Positions 34,158 to 46,417 are shown, counted from the stretch's first letter. The stretch: 64,000 nt of DNA from Chara braunii (GCA_003427395.1 BFEA01000743.1:229941-293940); one strand, 5' to 3'. Program-made: numbers and translations. Notes: generated by a model from the letters alone, not told the origin.

Positions 34158-34165
<8 letters not shown>
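33839..34165 (+). CDS. Last ORF of the cluster, carries the shared C-terminal module
   Basis: Starting MARGAEYPLAGASAVRQGL, the frame continues through LQEWLRACTREGLHAIESA, CPETGVLEVRR, CIEGQEGRLFLDIG and DESGRLVVILKAVEI, and then runs into a poly(T) tract. The homologous module at 11878-12077 ends one residue later in a stop, so this ORF has lost only its last one or two residues and stop codon to the T tract. Its start overlaps the previous ORF's stop. The function is unknown. Confidence 0.5.
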
Positions 34166-34189
<24 letters not shown>

Positions 34190-34450
34190 NTTTTTTAAAG
34201 GGCCAAGTGCCCAAGGCTGATATTATGGAAAGGAAGATTGAGGCTGGGGTCCTCACAGTCTACCCGGAGTGACCGAACTAAACGTGCTGAGAACCTGGCC
34301 CAACGTCCCTCATTTGATGATGATGATGATGATGCTAATGATGATGATGATGAACTTCTGCAAATTCTATGAAATCTATGAGATAGTGGTTCCAATGCTG
34401 ATAGTGATGATGATGATGATGATGATGATGATGGTGATAATGATGATTAG
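34160..34450. repeat. Poly(T) tract and (GAT)n microsatellites
   Basis: A run of about 35 T with one N (34160-34196) closes the ORF cluster. Two (GAT)n tracts follow at about 34314-34352 and 34400-34448. Confidence 0.9.
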
Positions 34451-35107
34451 CATGAAAAAGATTGTGCTATATCAACAATTCTAGCCTCCCTTTTTTCTTC
34501 TTCGTGAGAGATGATGAGAAAACTACACTTGCTAAACACCTCCTGAAATCCACAGCAGTTTTTCAAACACTCAAGTATCTAAGGGATTTTCAATAGATCA
34601 TCACAAAACCCACCAAAACTGACTTATTATCTGACAAACTCATCCAGGCCTCGCGCCCCGTAACTGCTAGGTTACAGAGCAACGCGACTCACTCCAGCTC
34701 CGGCCAGTGTCGTCTTGTGTCAGCTACCCCCAGTTGTCCGTTAGGATGCCCCCTGCATAGCATCCCCAGATCTCTCTACAAGGCCTCGTGCCCTCACCCT
34801 CGGCAAGTTACAGGGCATCACCCCGGCTCCGGCCAGCGTCGTTCTGGCATTGAACAACCGTGAGTCCTGAATATAATAGTCTGAATTCAGTGCAACTTCG
34901 TACAAAACACCGGCAGACCCTCAGAGACCTGATAAATTCTTCAAACTACCAGGTATAATAGAAGAAATCAAGAAACGTTCCAATCAGGAAGCTTCCACGA
35001 GTCACCGCACAGAGAAACTTCCCCGCAAACCCTGTCCCATGCTGCCACCGCCGAGGAAAACCTCCTTGGCCCCAACCTGGAACAGTCCCCCTCCTTCCCC
35101 CTTTCTG
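34451..35107. other. Spacer, no gene
   Basis: Mixed composition with two similar phrases: CTCCGGCCAGTGTCGT near 34695 and CTCCGGCCAGCGTCGT near 34834. Each lies near GGTTACAG or GTTACAGGGC words, suggesting an old local duplication of about 140 bp. No ORF is supported. Confidence 0.4.
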
Positions 35108-35524
35108 GTGTTTAACTTAGTCGATTTTCTATTATTTACTACATCATGTCCCAAAGTGCTTTCGGTTTTCAGTACCGAAAACGCACTTCGGGATTTCGGT
35201 GTTTAATACATCATATCCCGGAGTGGTTTTGGTGTTTCGGTACTAAGAACGCACTTTGGGATTTCGGTGTTTAACAGAGTCATTTTTCTATTATCTACTA
35301 CATCATGTCCCGAAGTGGTTTCGGTGTTTCGGTACCGAAAATACACTTTGGGATTTCGGTGTTTGATACATCATATCCCGTAGTGCTTTCGGTGTTTTGG
35401 TACCGAAAACGCACTTCGGGATTTCGGTGCTTAACTTAGTCGATTTTCTTTATAAACTACATCATATCCTGAAGTGGTTTCAGTGTTTCGGTACCGAAAA
35501 CACACTTCGGGATTTTGGTGTTCA
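35108..35524 (+). repeat. Small satellite with alternating 91- and 68-bp units
   Basis: Units start with GTGTTTAA or a close variant at 35108, 35199, 35267, 35359, 35427 and 35518. The steps are 91, 68, 92, 68 and 91. Long units carry an extra CTTAGTCGATTTTCT stretch. All contain TTTCGGTACCGAAAA and CACTTCGGGATTTCG. The short-unit tail is the reverse complement of one used in the 46-kb array, so the two arrays are the same family in opposite orientation. Confidence 0.9.
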
Positions 35525-35540
35525 ACTTTGTTGATATATA

Positions 35541-36253
35541 CAGGGTCACCAGCCCGTACGTGTGGAGGCCCCTGGGGCAACCTCCCTACGTACGGGCGTT
35601 CGGGGTCTGGTTCGGGGTTCGAACCTGGAGGGGTTCGACCCCCGCCAAAAAATATTTCGATGCCTGAAGATATATATATTTTTTTTCAGAGTTTTTTTTT
35701 TTTTGAGTTCTCTATGATGTGAGGTACATGCCTATAAAGTTCAGAGTAAAAAAAAAATGAAAAATTTCCACAGATGGCATTGTCAAAACGTGCTCGCCCA
35801 CTCATTTTTTTCGTTTTTACTTTCTGTTTTCGCTTTGTTTTGCCTCTTAAGAAATTGTACTATTTTTTTAACTTTTATTCACGAGTTTTGTATTATGTGG
35901 ATTAGAAATATAAAAATTTTTCGGGAATTTTTCTATGTCCCAGAAAGTAAAAAATCGCCAAAGATGGCGGTGTTGAAAACATGCTCGCGAACTCACTAGT
36001 CGATTCTCTTTTTATTTTTTTTTATTTTTAGTATTCGTATTTTCGTTTTTTATTTTTATTTCCAATCTGGCAACGAATTAGGATGTAATGCTCAGACAGA
36101 CGTTGCTTATTTTGTTTTTCTTCATAATATAATTGTTTTGCTTTTTTTTTTTTTTTTTTTTTTTTTGTCCGCGTTCTGCTCGAACGGCCTAACGCATCCC
36201 AATGGGTCGTCTACGTTCGGGTGTTCGGGCCGTCCCGAACGCAGGTTACCCTA
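35541..36253. mobile_element. MITE-like element with doubled internal module
   Basis: Terminal inverted repeats are CAGGGTCACCAGC on the left and AGGGTAACCTGC on the right (opposite strand), flanked by TA-rich DNA. Near the left end a hairpin pairs GCCCGTACGT (about 35550) with ACGTACGGGC (about 35590). The centre holds two diverged copies of the module with GATGGC and GTGCTCGCCCACTC or GCTCGCGAACTC (about 35704 and 35883), whereas the related insertion at 30855 has one. This resembles a non-autonomous DNA transposon. No transposase is present. Confidence 0.5.
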
Positions 36254-36300
36254 TATATATATATATATATACATATATATACATAGTTAGTTAGTTAGTT
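36254..36300. repeat. (AT)n and (TAGT)n microsatellite
   Basis: Alternating AT about 20-30 bp long, then TACATATATATACATA, then several TTAG units. Confidence 0.9.
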
Positions 36301-36510
36301 AGCACGACGTATACGTACACGGGCTCCGTGAATGTGCATAAGCGTATGCACGAGCGAGCATACGTGTCGCGTACGTGTTTGCTCGTATCCGATTTTGGGG
36401 CCTGTGTACGTGGTCGTACCGAGCCAGTTTGGTGGCTAGTCTTGGCCCATAGGCTAATAGGGTGGGCCAGGGGAGAAGGGGGGGGAGGGTCCAAAGTGTG
36501 GTCGGGGACA

Positions 36511-36537
36511 ATGTGTGTTTGTGTGTGTGTGTGTGTA

Positions 36538-36581
<44 letters not shown>
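36511..36581. repeat. (GT)n(GA)n microsatellite
   Basis: About 50 bases of GT followed by about 20 bases of GA. The ORFs across this stretch and the Ser/Glu-rich ORFs at 36600-36900 are low-complexity and not supported as genes. Confidence 0.95.
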
Positions 36582-36930
36582 CCTTCAAAGAGGACGTCGT
36601 TATCTTCCTTCACCGCACTGCCATCTTCCACCTTCTCCCCACCATTGTCCTCCTCTTCCCCCACGGTGTTCTGATTGTCCTCCTCCACTTCCACATCAAC
36701 TGTTTTTTTTTTTTTTTCACTGAAGGAAGATGATAATGAGGAGGAGGAAGAAGTCGACGATAGGGAGGAGAAGGAGGAGGAAGAGGACAATGGGGAGGAA
36801 GAGGAGGAAGACGACGCGACAAAGGGGGAAAGGAGGAGAAAGACGGCTCAACGAAGAGTAAAAAGACGACGATGTGGAGGACAAAATATTTTTTTTGTCT
36901 TTTAACTTTTAATATTCATACCTTCTGCAG
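36582..36930. other. Pyrimidine/purine strand-asymmetric segment
   Basis: From 36600 to 36700 the plus strand is pyrimidine-rich (CTTCC, CTCCTC). After a T run (36703-36718) it becomes purine-rich (GAGGAGGAAG). The two halves are partly complementary, so the DNA could fold back. Frames are low-complexity only. Confidence 0.5.
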
Positions 36931-36934
36931 AGAT

Positions 36935-36994
<60 letters not shown>

Positions 36995-37369
36995 CAGAAG
37001 TAAGAGACAAAGCATCCTTGAGCAACGTTAAAAGTGGAATTACAAAACACAATACACAGTGAAGGATTTAACATTCACAAAAAAATTCTTCATATAGAAA
37101 TGATGATTTCTGACCCGGTTTCATGGGACCATCTATACTACAATTGTACTTAGTGACTATGAAGTTACGAACAACCGCGTCTCTCTCTCTCTTTGTGTGT
37201 ATGTCCGTCTCCCTCTCTCTCTCTCTCCGTATGTATGTCTCTCTCTCTATCTCTTTCGCTCTCTCTCTATATATATATATATGTACAATAAAAATAGAAT
37301 AGTTTTTTTATCATGTAAACACCTATATTACACTTGAACTTAGTGACTATGAAGTTAGGAACAACTGCG

Positions 37370-37431
<62 letters not shown>

Positions 37432-37440
37432 CCTCCTGAG
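36931..37440. repeat. (GA)n and (CT)n tracts with a spaced duplication
   Basis: (GA)n lies at 36931-36988 and (CT)n at 37180-37270 and 37371-37430. The sequence before the two (CT)n tracts is duplicated: CTTAGTGACTATGAAGTTA then GAACAAC occurs at about 37149 and 37338, about 189 bp apart. The tracts may have expanded after that duplication. Confidence 0.8.
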
Positions 37441-38940
37441 ACTGTACTTGATTTCCTGTATAAGTTCTATGACAATAAAAACAAAAAAAACGACAAAAGT
37501 CGTAGTATTACATCTCAGGTACTCAACAATAGTCGTGCACTGCAAATCGTCCATGAGCCCATAAATTCTCAAGAATTCTCTATTAACAGCGAATCAGTGA
37601 AACCTTCCAAACATACAGATAACAAGAGAAAGCAAAAACAAGAAATGCAAATTAATTGGCAAAAAATATGAAAAACAAAAGTGACAAACACACAGTTCTC
37701 TTCCCTTACACACAATTTCTCTTTCACTTCAAGTTTTTGGTTTTTGATTTGCAACATTATGTGATGTTATCCTATGTCATCACTCCCGTTTTCCCGTAGC
37801 TGTAGGCGTGTATGTCTACTTGCTGCTTTCTGGGCTCTCTACTCGTGCATCTGCCTTCTGAGCTCTCTACTTGTGCATCTGCCTTCTCAGCTCTCTGCCC
37901 GTGCATATGCCTTTTGGGCTCCCTGCCTGTGCATCTCCCCTCCACATGGGGAGATAGAATTAATCAAAGAATTATTCTTTATTAACTTTAACATTAAAAT
38001 ATCAAGGACGAGCACTTGAACCATATAAAATTTTATATGTGTACAATGTAGAGTGATTGATAAATTACTTAGAAAAAATAGAGTATTATAAATAAAGCAA
38101 TACATCTTTATATTTATGTTGTAGGTAGGTACTTATTCTGATATTAAATTCAACTCTAATCTTTATCATATATTCATAAAAAAAAAAAGAAAATTACGGC
38201 TGTGGTATACTTTTAGTTTGAAATAAGCAGCGAAATGTGCAAGTTTAGCGGGGGTTTAAAACTGTCGTAGTCATTACCCGCAATGGACCTTGGCAGATTT
38301 AGGGTAGATTTTTTTGCTCAATTTTGAGAACTGCTAAAGTTGCCCATTCTGAACATTGGGTGTGATTCCAACGCACTTCCCCTCCCCCTCCCCCCCCCCC
38401 AAAAAAAAAACGAGAAAGAAAATGAAAAACATATGCTTTGTTTTTTAGGCTCGGCTAAATTCAAATTTACCCTCGTACATTGAGCCTGTTGTGTACAAAT
38501 AGTTTAAAACAAAAGAATCACCAATTTGAGTAGTATGATGAACACCTTTTTACTAAGTTTTTAGGACACCATGCGGGGAAATGAAAATTGGAAAGTGTAA
38601 ATCGTACCATCTGGAAAAATGTCGAAACAACAACTCGGAACAATGACTTTCTGTGAAACAAAACCTGCCCATGAAAAGCAAAGAGATGAGGAAAAATGAA
38701 TAGTCAGAAATCAAAACAAGATGAATAGCAAAATGAAGTAATCAATAATAACATAAAGTTTATCTGAAACAATAGACTTAAAGGGTGTGTGGGGCATAAA
38801 ATATGAATCACATGACCCTTGTCTATGGAAGAAAGAAATACACAACAGACTGGCAAGGACTCAGTGAATAACAGATTGTGAGAAAGAAAAGCAATAGCAG
38901 CCAAGAGTTCCCAGTGCTGACCCATTGAGAAAGTGTAATA
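37441..38940. other. AT-rich region, no gene
   Basis: CTGCTTTCTGGGCTCTCTAC-type phrases repeat about four times between 37820 and 37930, reading CTCTCTAC/CTGCC and TGTGCATCTGCC, as an irregular repeat of about 33 bp. The remainder is AT-rich. No ORF has recognisable features. Confidence 0.4.
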
Positions 38941-39115
38941 CTCTCTCTCTCTCTCCCTGTCTCTCTCTCTCTCTCTCCACGGATGATGGCATGGAAGGAG
39001 GAGTAGGAAGAGGAGAATAAGTCACGACGTCCAAAAGTAGTCCCCGTGCCAATAGTCCAACCAATGTTTTTCTCAAAAGTGTCGAGTCAAGTCCTGGGGG
39101 CACTGCCCCACATAG

Positions 39116-39192
<77 letters not shown>
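38941..39192. repeat. (CT)n microsatellites
   Basis: A short (CT)n run lies at 38941-38978 and a long uninterrupted one at about 39116-39192. Confidence 0.95.
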
Positions 39193-39194
<2 letters not shown>

Positions 39195-42148
39195 CGGAAG
39201 TAGAATAAGGAAAATAAGAGTGGTGGATATAGAGGGCGGAGGCAGGAAAAAGAAGAAGCAGCAATCTCTCCCATGTCTCACCTGCACGAATGTTGATGCC
39301 ACGACTGACTAGCTGACGTGTGGTTTCTGTGTTGCAGGTCGNTGGAGGGTGAACCANCTATGGCNCCCANGTAAGTCCGCCGAACCTCGCGGCTATGGCC
39401 GCCGCTCTCCACTCCCCTCCGCTCTCACTCCTACTGTCCACCNATANTCCANTACAACGCTCAANGTNCTGACACTACTCNAGTAGTGTGACGCCCACAA
39501 ATTGACAATTACTATGTACCCTGGTCCGGAGGGTTGGGCCATCTGTATACCGCTGGGCCTGGATGGGCAGCACTTAGCCTTTGATTAGGACTGTCGGATC
39601 TAGTATATGATCGACAACCTTGCTCGAAGGCCCAAGTCCCAGACCATTGGCTTGGCCTCAAAACGTCCTGCCTGAGTCCGTACCAAACATTCAGGTGATC
39701 CTGCTAGTGCAGCAGGAACTGCTCCACTACGGACGAACACGAATCTGGGAGAAGCGGTTAACCGACCCCAAATTTTTCAAGGTTTTTTCAGGGTCATTAT
39801 AACAAACGCCTTACACCTTTTAAGCCAGACTTGTTATCATTCCATAGAGTGGACACCAAGTAAACCACAAAAAAAAAAATAAAAAAAATCAAAGGGGCCT
39901 TAAACCCGAAGGCAAAAATGTATTTTCATGCAAAATTCGCCTTTTTAGTTTTCAGGATTTTTCAAGATTTTCAGGGCTGGCCAAAACAGTCACCTCCAAG
40001 ACCCCAACAAACACCAAACTTGGCATAGGCAGACCTCGACCAAAAAAAAAAGGGGAAAAAAAAAAAAAAAGGAAAAAAAAAATACTACCCTGGTCCTCAG
40101 GTCCGAACACACACAAGTCTATTCGGACTCTGGGAAAAGTCCAAAATGACACCACTGGAAAATACAAAAAAACACCAAAACAGTCATCTCCACGACCCAA
40201 CAAACACCAAACTTAGCATATGTGACGACTACAGGTGGCATCCTGAGTCCCTCGTTGTGAATGGCGATTATAGCCAGACTTCCAGAGCTCGCCATAGTTG
40301 GGGCGTCCTTTGAGCACTCACCCCTGGGAGTGTCAGCGATTGTCTGGGCTATCAGGAGGCTTTACATAGCTGTTTGTGGGTGGACCACTGCTGCGCTATT
40401 TTGTCAGAGATACCTGCGTAGAAGAGACAATGGCGCTGCAGCCATAGCTGCAGCCTTCTTTGTCAGAGATTTTTCATCGACACTGAGGACTCCACCGCTA
40501 GTCTTGTTCTTCATCTTAGTGGTTGGCGCTGCCTCAGAGAGACGGATTCTGTATAGCGCTACTAACTGGCTAGTAGACTAAGATTGGAGTGTGGTGTTCA
40601 GTGGTGGCGAACCCCCTTCTCATCCTGCTGTTATTCACCTCTAAGATTCGACATCTTTTTGTGGCAGAAGGTGGATCTAACAGTTTCAAAATCTGTTTGG
40701 AATATTTCGTGTGTTTGTCAAACTCCGAGGGGGAGGGGGGTGCAGATTGTGGGGAAGGATAATCTGTGTGGGAACATTGTGTTCTCGTCCGGTGGTGGAG
40801 CCCCATATCTACCTATTATGCCTAGGGATGCCAATTGACGTCCCTGCAGTCCCAGCAAACTTGTGGACCTGCAAGCACGAAGNTGGATGTGAGTGCGACC
40901 TGGAGTGTGTTTGATCTATCCCCTAGAAGCTAAGCTCCTTNCAGGCAAACGAGNCTGGCGCTATGTTCTATATCAATCTGCACAACAANACAATTCTCCT
41001 TGGCCGCATGTCTATGGTACTGACCAAGTATTTTGGAGTTTTGGTCATGCGATCAGTGATCTTGGCGGCTGTGTTGCCATGTTGGTTTGATATGGTGGTG
41101 CAACATTAACTTTTTTTTTTTTTTTTTTTTACGGATCACGATTGATGTGTTGGATGCATTGCATCGCAGGGCAGCAATTGCATTTTTGAGTTTCAACATC
41201 TTCCAACTCTCTCTTCATGTGGTATTGTTGCTCAGCGTCTATAGATGTCACAAGATGTGTCAGAAACCAGATGTGTCAGATATGGCGCATGGGTTCATTG
41301 GGTTGCTTTTCTTTTTCTTTGTTTTTTGCACAGCGCATCTGGCTCACCCTTGCGGCTTCTTGTTTCCTTTTCTCTTTTCTCTCTTCCTGTTTGTCTTTTT
41401 TTCTGTTTTTAAACCTTTTTTACAAATGTGTTAACCTACTCTTGAGGAGCTTCACCAGCTGGAAATCAGATCCAACTACCCTCGTTCCTTGCATTTCTCG
41501 TTTTCGCGTGACGGTGTGGTTTTTGTTTTTTCTCAACAAAACTTGGATCATTGGGTATCCATACAATGTTTCAAGCGGGGTACATTCTGACTTATAGAGC
41601 ATTTTGAATGTATTGGCACTATTAGCAGTTCCAGATACATGTAGAACATACTTGCGGTGCAATTCTGCGGTGCGCCGTGCAGTGTTCGTGTACCATCCGC
41701 CATGCAGAAATTAGCAATGCGTACTTTTTTTTTTGTTTTAGGCGGTGTGTGTATGTGTGTGTGTGTGTGTGTGAGTGAGAGAAAGAGAGAGAGCAAAGGG
41801 CCCCTTTCACACATATCGGAGGGCCCCTGCAGGTAATCTGAGGGGTCCTTACAACAAATTAGCATAGAACCCTCCGCCAAGCCTAGGCAAGCGTTGAGTA
41901 TGCAATGGAGCGGGAGATGACCAAATCTATAGTCTAGATTCAAATTCAGGTCTGTGTTTCAGCAGTTATGGGTCGCTCACTTACCTCGGCCTTATTGGTC
42001 GCTGCATGTGATTCTCAGGGCTTGGTTGCACTACTCACTACATGTGCAAAATTATAATGAATCTTTTGCTAGAACATGGCACCATACACTGCCATATGTT
42101 TTGTATTTTGTGCATGTCGTGAGTAGAGGCCCTTAGGGCCACTGGGCG
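39193..42148. other. Mixed spacer, no firm gene
   Basis: Ns cluster at 39342-39481 and 40883-40990. The phrase CAACAAACACCAAACTT with AAAACAGTCA upstream occurs twice (about 39985 and 40177). An ORF at 40261-40581 (106 aa) is hydrophobic (LVLFFILVVGAASE) but has no homologue I recognise. Poly(T) lies at 41110-41131, and a (GT)n(GA)n microsatellite at about 41745-41795. Confidence 0.4.
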
Positions 42149-43891
42149 TATTTTTTTTTTCTTTTTTTTTTGACATAAACAAGACCTGATGGTCCTGGCT
42201 CCTTATCCATCCTGGGGAGCATCAGTCCAATTCCTATTCCACCGGCAAGTCGAAATAAAACACTGCAGCACAGAAATACACACGCTTCCTTCTGTCTGAC
42301 TGAAGGAACCCTAATCAACATTGATTACTCCAGCGTGGTGGAGGATTGACTATCAGCTTGCCCTGCTTCCCTCTTTCCTCTCAACTCTGCTAAGAGACCT
42401 GTCAGATATTACATATAAAGCAAGAAAGAACTTGGAAGCTACTGAAGCGGATTTTTTCATCCCTTCCTTGAAACCCTGTCGATATGTCTCGTGACCACTC
42501 TTTCCTCCCTTATCTTTATTCAGATAAAAACTATCCAAACCTGAAACCCTAAGCCCTCGCCTACAGAATTGCAAGAAAACCTCCGGACTCTCTTGGCCTG
42601 TCATCTCAAGTAGTCTGCAGTGGGTCCTGATGATTTGCTGCATGGAGGTTTTTCCTCCTCCTCCCTGTTTCAGAATTGTGTCAGTCTTTCCAACGTATAC
42701 AGGAGTCGTTCAGCACAACCATCTTGCTCCCTTCCAGCCATTCTATGGTAAATTTTTCTTTAATTCTCCTCTGCTGTTCTTCGTCGTCTGGCATGACTTG
42801 TCTCATTTTATACCATTTACCGAGAATCTCTGCTTGAATCAAGCTCCTCGTTTCCACCCAAACTCTCTCCCTTGGAGATGCGAGACCTTCAGTCGTTCTG
42901 CAGCACCTTTCCTTCCAGATGGACCACAACGTTAGTTTTCTGATCATGCCAAACCAGATCTTTTTCTTCTTCCGAAAATGGGTTGGGATGTTAGTCGAAA
43001 GGAGTAGCTGGATGAGGTATTGAGGGAGGGGAGTCGAAACGAGGGAATCCCATAAGTTCGAGGCTCAAGCCCAATATTTTGTCGCCTCTCTGCAGTGTAT
43101 TAAACATCGGAGCATGTCTTTTGTTTTTTTTTCGGAGCATACCGAGCATAAGTCTGAACTATTGGGATCATTCCTTCTTCTTCTGATATGTAACTATTGG
43201 TTGACCGGTAGGGCAACATACACAATGAGTCATTGGAGGCTTCTGATTTTGACCGGTCGGATTGACTTGAGTTTTTTTCATGGAATTTCAATGATCTGAC
43301 TCGGTTTCTTCCCTAACAATTTTTGCCATCTGCCTTTGATTACGGGGTCTGGATCCTTTGTTTTCAGTAGTAATTTATATCCCAGTTTTACTGAGTATTT
43401 GTGGATGGTAACTTTGGTCCTGATACTTCTGTTTCTATGAAAAGTCCATGCCCATTCCACAAGGTTAGAGTCCATGTCCTGGATAGTCGTGTCTGCGCTG
43501 AAAATCGCTTTGGCCATGAACCCAACACTCTTACCTTCATGTGGACGAGAGGGTCTAGAACAAAACTTTCCACGTCCTTGTTCTGAATGGAAGGGAGGCC
43601 TTGCGCGGAAGCGGTTATTGGGAAGGAGAAAAAAAACGATCGGGTATTCGGACTTTGCTGCTGATTTGAGACCCGGTAGGCTCTTGAAGAGGAAATTTTA
43701 TGTACCTTGATTCCCCAATCTCCGACCTTCCATGTTGAGGTCTTGCTTAATGGTCGATCGCTCTCGTCTCTCACCCACGGGTTCCCAAACAGGGGTCGTT
43801 TCAAAATTTCATCCTTGGATTTAGGTTTGACCACTCCATGTATTCTAAGCAAAGGAAAACGAAAAAACGTAGAAACACGTGCAGAGAGCAA
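42149..43891 (-). mobile_element. 5'-truncated non-LTR retrotransposon (LINE), minus strand
   Basis: On the minus strand, degraded frames give a post-RT segment (EILKRPLFGNPW, near 43800), a YSVKLGYKLL region (about 43390) that precedes the zf-RVT-type domain in plant LINEs, and the typical end LWSIWKERCCR (about 42920). A 3' tail of about 180 bp leads into an A-rich tract (T-rich on plus, 42149-42171). Frames change several times, so it is dead. RT and endonuclease domains are missing, as expected for 5' truncation. The exact right boundary is uncertain. Confidence 0.6.
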
Positions 43892-44699
43892 GAGGGTCCG
43901 ACTGAGTTAAAGACCCGTAAGCGCTGATACACAGATCTGATTTGAATCCTGACTATATACCTCGTCCCGTTCATGCAGAACTGGAAGTTGAACGCCTTCG
44001 TCTTCATTGTGATGGGTCCTTGCTCATTCGTTGCAGGGTCCGTTCTAAAAAAAGACTGGAGACAATTAAGACATGCAAACACAATTTTTGGGTTTGATGT
44101 GGTTCTAACTTTTTTGCCTCTTGAGTTTGTTTTTAGAAGGGAGGGGCACTTTTGGCCACCCCACCCTGTCCTCTCGGATTTTTTATTTTTTTTTAAATCA
44201 AAGTAATGTGCCGCATCATGTGCGCAGGTCGCGCGCACGTAATGCGCTGCAAGTATGATATAGAATATTTGCAGTGGAGGGAGGCCTCATTTGAACCATT
44301 TCAGAATTTATGCGTATCATTCTTGCGTTGAGGGCATGCTTATCCATGCAATTTTATTTGATGTCGTGAAGGACATGGCTTAACGGGCCACAACCTTGAG
44401 ACTTATCATCATCCAACATTGCCAGACCTGTGTCGTTTCTCTGTTTTTGACCTTGTGCACCGCACACACACACGCTGCTCCACCAACCCTAACACAAACT
44501 CACTCTGACACACACGCATACAAATAGGACAATACAAACACACTTATGCACGTGCCACAAACACATGTCGAAAGTCTGACAAAACAGTCTGACAAAGTCA
44601 TTGATTTATTTTTTTTTGTGTCTATAGAAAACATGGCGGCACACACAGAGGCGTGACTACGGGTCGCTGAGACGACATCAGATTGCTAGAGAAATATAG
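43892..44699. other. Spacer, no gene
   Basis: Unique-looking sequence with a (CA)-rich patch around 44460-44530. No feature is recognised. Confidence 0.4.
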
Positions 44700-44700
44700 A

Positions 44701-44766
<66 letters not shown>

Positions 44767-44826
44767 GTGCCTGCCTAACACTCAAACATGGTCTTGTCGA
44801 GGCACACGAGATTCTGGGGATGCCAA

Positions 44827-44865
<39 letters not shown>

Positions 44866-45048
44866 GAGGTAAGTATTTCTTGTTTTCTTGTTTTGTTTGT
44901 CAACTTTAAACTGGCTTCTTCTTTCTCCATTTTTTTTTCTACTTTTTGGTACCCTTTGTTTGCTTAGATTGTTCATCTCTCTGTATTTATGGTCAGAGAA
45001 CATATTCTCTGTACATAGTGGTGGTCACACACACACACACACACACAG
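44700..45048. repeat. (GA)n and (AC)n microsatellites
   Basis: (GA)n lies at about 44700-44766 with few interruptions, again at about 44830-44864, and a short (AC)n at 45026-45047. Confidence 0.95.
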
Positions 45049-46417
45049 AGGATCTCAGCCTCACCCTCTCACCCTCTCTATCTCAGCCACACTCCCACAG
45101 TCTATTTTTATAGGTACGTATACATGTGTATGTATTTCTCTGTCTTGTCCTATGTATTTCGAACAAAGTTTGTGAGAATAATCGCATGTGTGTGTTGCAC
45201 CTGTGTGGTGTTGTGTGTGGTGTGTCGAATTGGACACTGCAACCTTGCCGGGTTGTGTGGATATCATGGCCACTTTTGAACACCGTGTCCTAGCTGTCGT
45301 GGTAAAAAGACGTGGCTCTCGAGGCATAGGTTGCCTGTTCAAATCCGCGATTGCAAAGAGGAGGGTCGTGAGCCTATATGTACTGATCTATAACTATGAT
45401 CCTAGTCTCCATGAGGCAATGTCTTTGGTTTTAGAAACGACATCGACTATTTATTTGTTTTGCAATTCTCGATGTCATTTCTATCAATCTTCTCAATTGC
45501 AGACTACGTTTTCGATCACTCCTTTTGTTCCTGTTTCAATTTGGTCCGTTTTTTGTAATCGTCATTGTCGCTATCTACAAACCTTGTGAATTCTTCCATT
45601 GGTTTTGTGTGTTTATGGTTAAGTTTTTTCAGGCTGTGAAATTCAGTCTCTTACTTTCACTTTTCCCATTCGGTGGGATGCTTTAAACCAACAGTACTCT
45701 AGGGGGCCTTAGGCTCCCTCCGCCGCAAATGCATTTGGACCCCTGCAGCACACCGATTTAGTCTCGACGTTAACGCCTAAAACTGTGGTAGGTGCAGGCA
45801 GTTTAAGGTTGACATCATCTATACACCGTGCTTCTCCTTCTTGTGCTCCTTTTGGATCCCCATTGTAGCACATATCATGTGCTGCGTGTTGACATACGAT
45901 CGTTGGGGTAATCCCCTAGAAACTCCTCCGTCCAACCTGTGTTCTCTTGGCCCATACCTCAGCCCCTGTACTCCACTCGTTTCTGTTGATTGCATAATCA
46001 CCAATACTGTTCTTGTTACGCAGGGTAAGTTGTACTGAACCTTCGTGTAGATTAGCTTATAGACCATCAGTTCTGGGGAGGATGACGTGTGTTATGTGAC
46101 ATTGGAATTACATCGTTAATCCTAGTTATAACAGGAACCTTTTATTGTAAACCGCATAAGCTATTAGCCCCTTCAATGGGCAAAGAACGGAATTCAGCTC
46201 CGTTGTACCCGTTGAATACCCCTGACGGTCCCGTTGAATCTCATTGAATAGTAAAACAGGGGGCTATCGTTGAATCTGGAAAAAATGAATTGGGCTCATT
46301 GGGCCTCGGATACGTCGTCTTACCATAACAAGTTTCTATCAGTCCCTCATCACAATGACGAGGGGTGGGCAAGCATTGCCGATGCGAGAAATTGGTGGTG
46401 CTTGTGCCGAGCAACCG
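45049..46417. other. Spacer, no firm gene
   Basis: An A-box-like TAGCTGTCGTGG (45293) and a B-box-like GTTCAAATCC about 45 bases later suggest a tRNA-like remnant, but no cloverleaf forms. No ORF is supported. Confidence 0.35.

Noticed and set aside
36600-36905. Glu/Ser-rich ORFs on both strands
   Set aside because: Purine/pyrimidine low-complexity sequence; composition explains the open frames.
39046-39312. Ser-Leu or Arg-Glu repeat ORFs over (CT)n
   Set aside because: Translation of a dinucleotide microsatellite.
40261-40581. Hydrophobic 106-aa ORF as a membrane protein gene
   Set aside because: Single isolated ORF with no homologue recognised, no supporting neighbours and nearby Ns.
45293-45350. 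tRNA gene suggested by A-box- and B-box-like words
   Set aside because: No acceptor, anticodon or T stems pair consistently.
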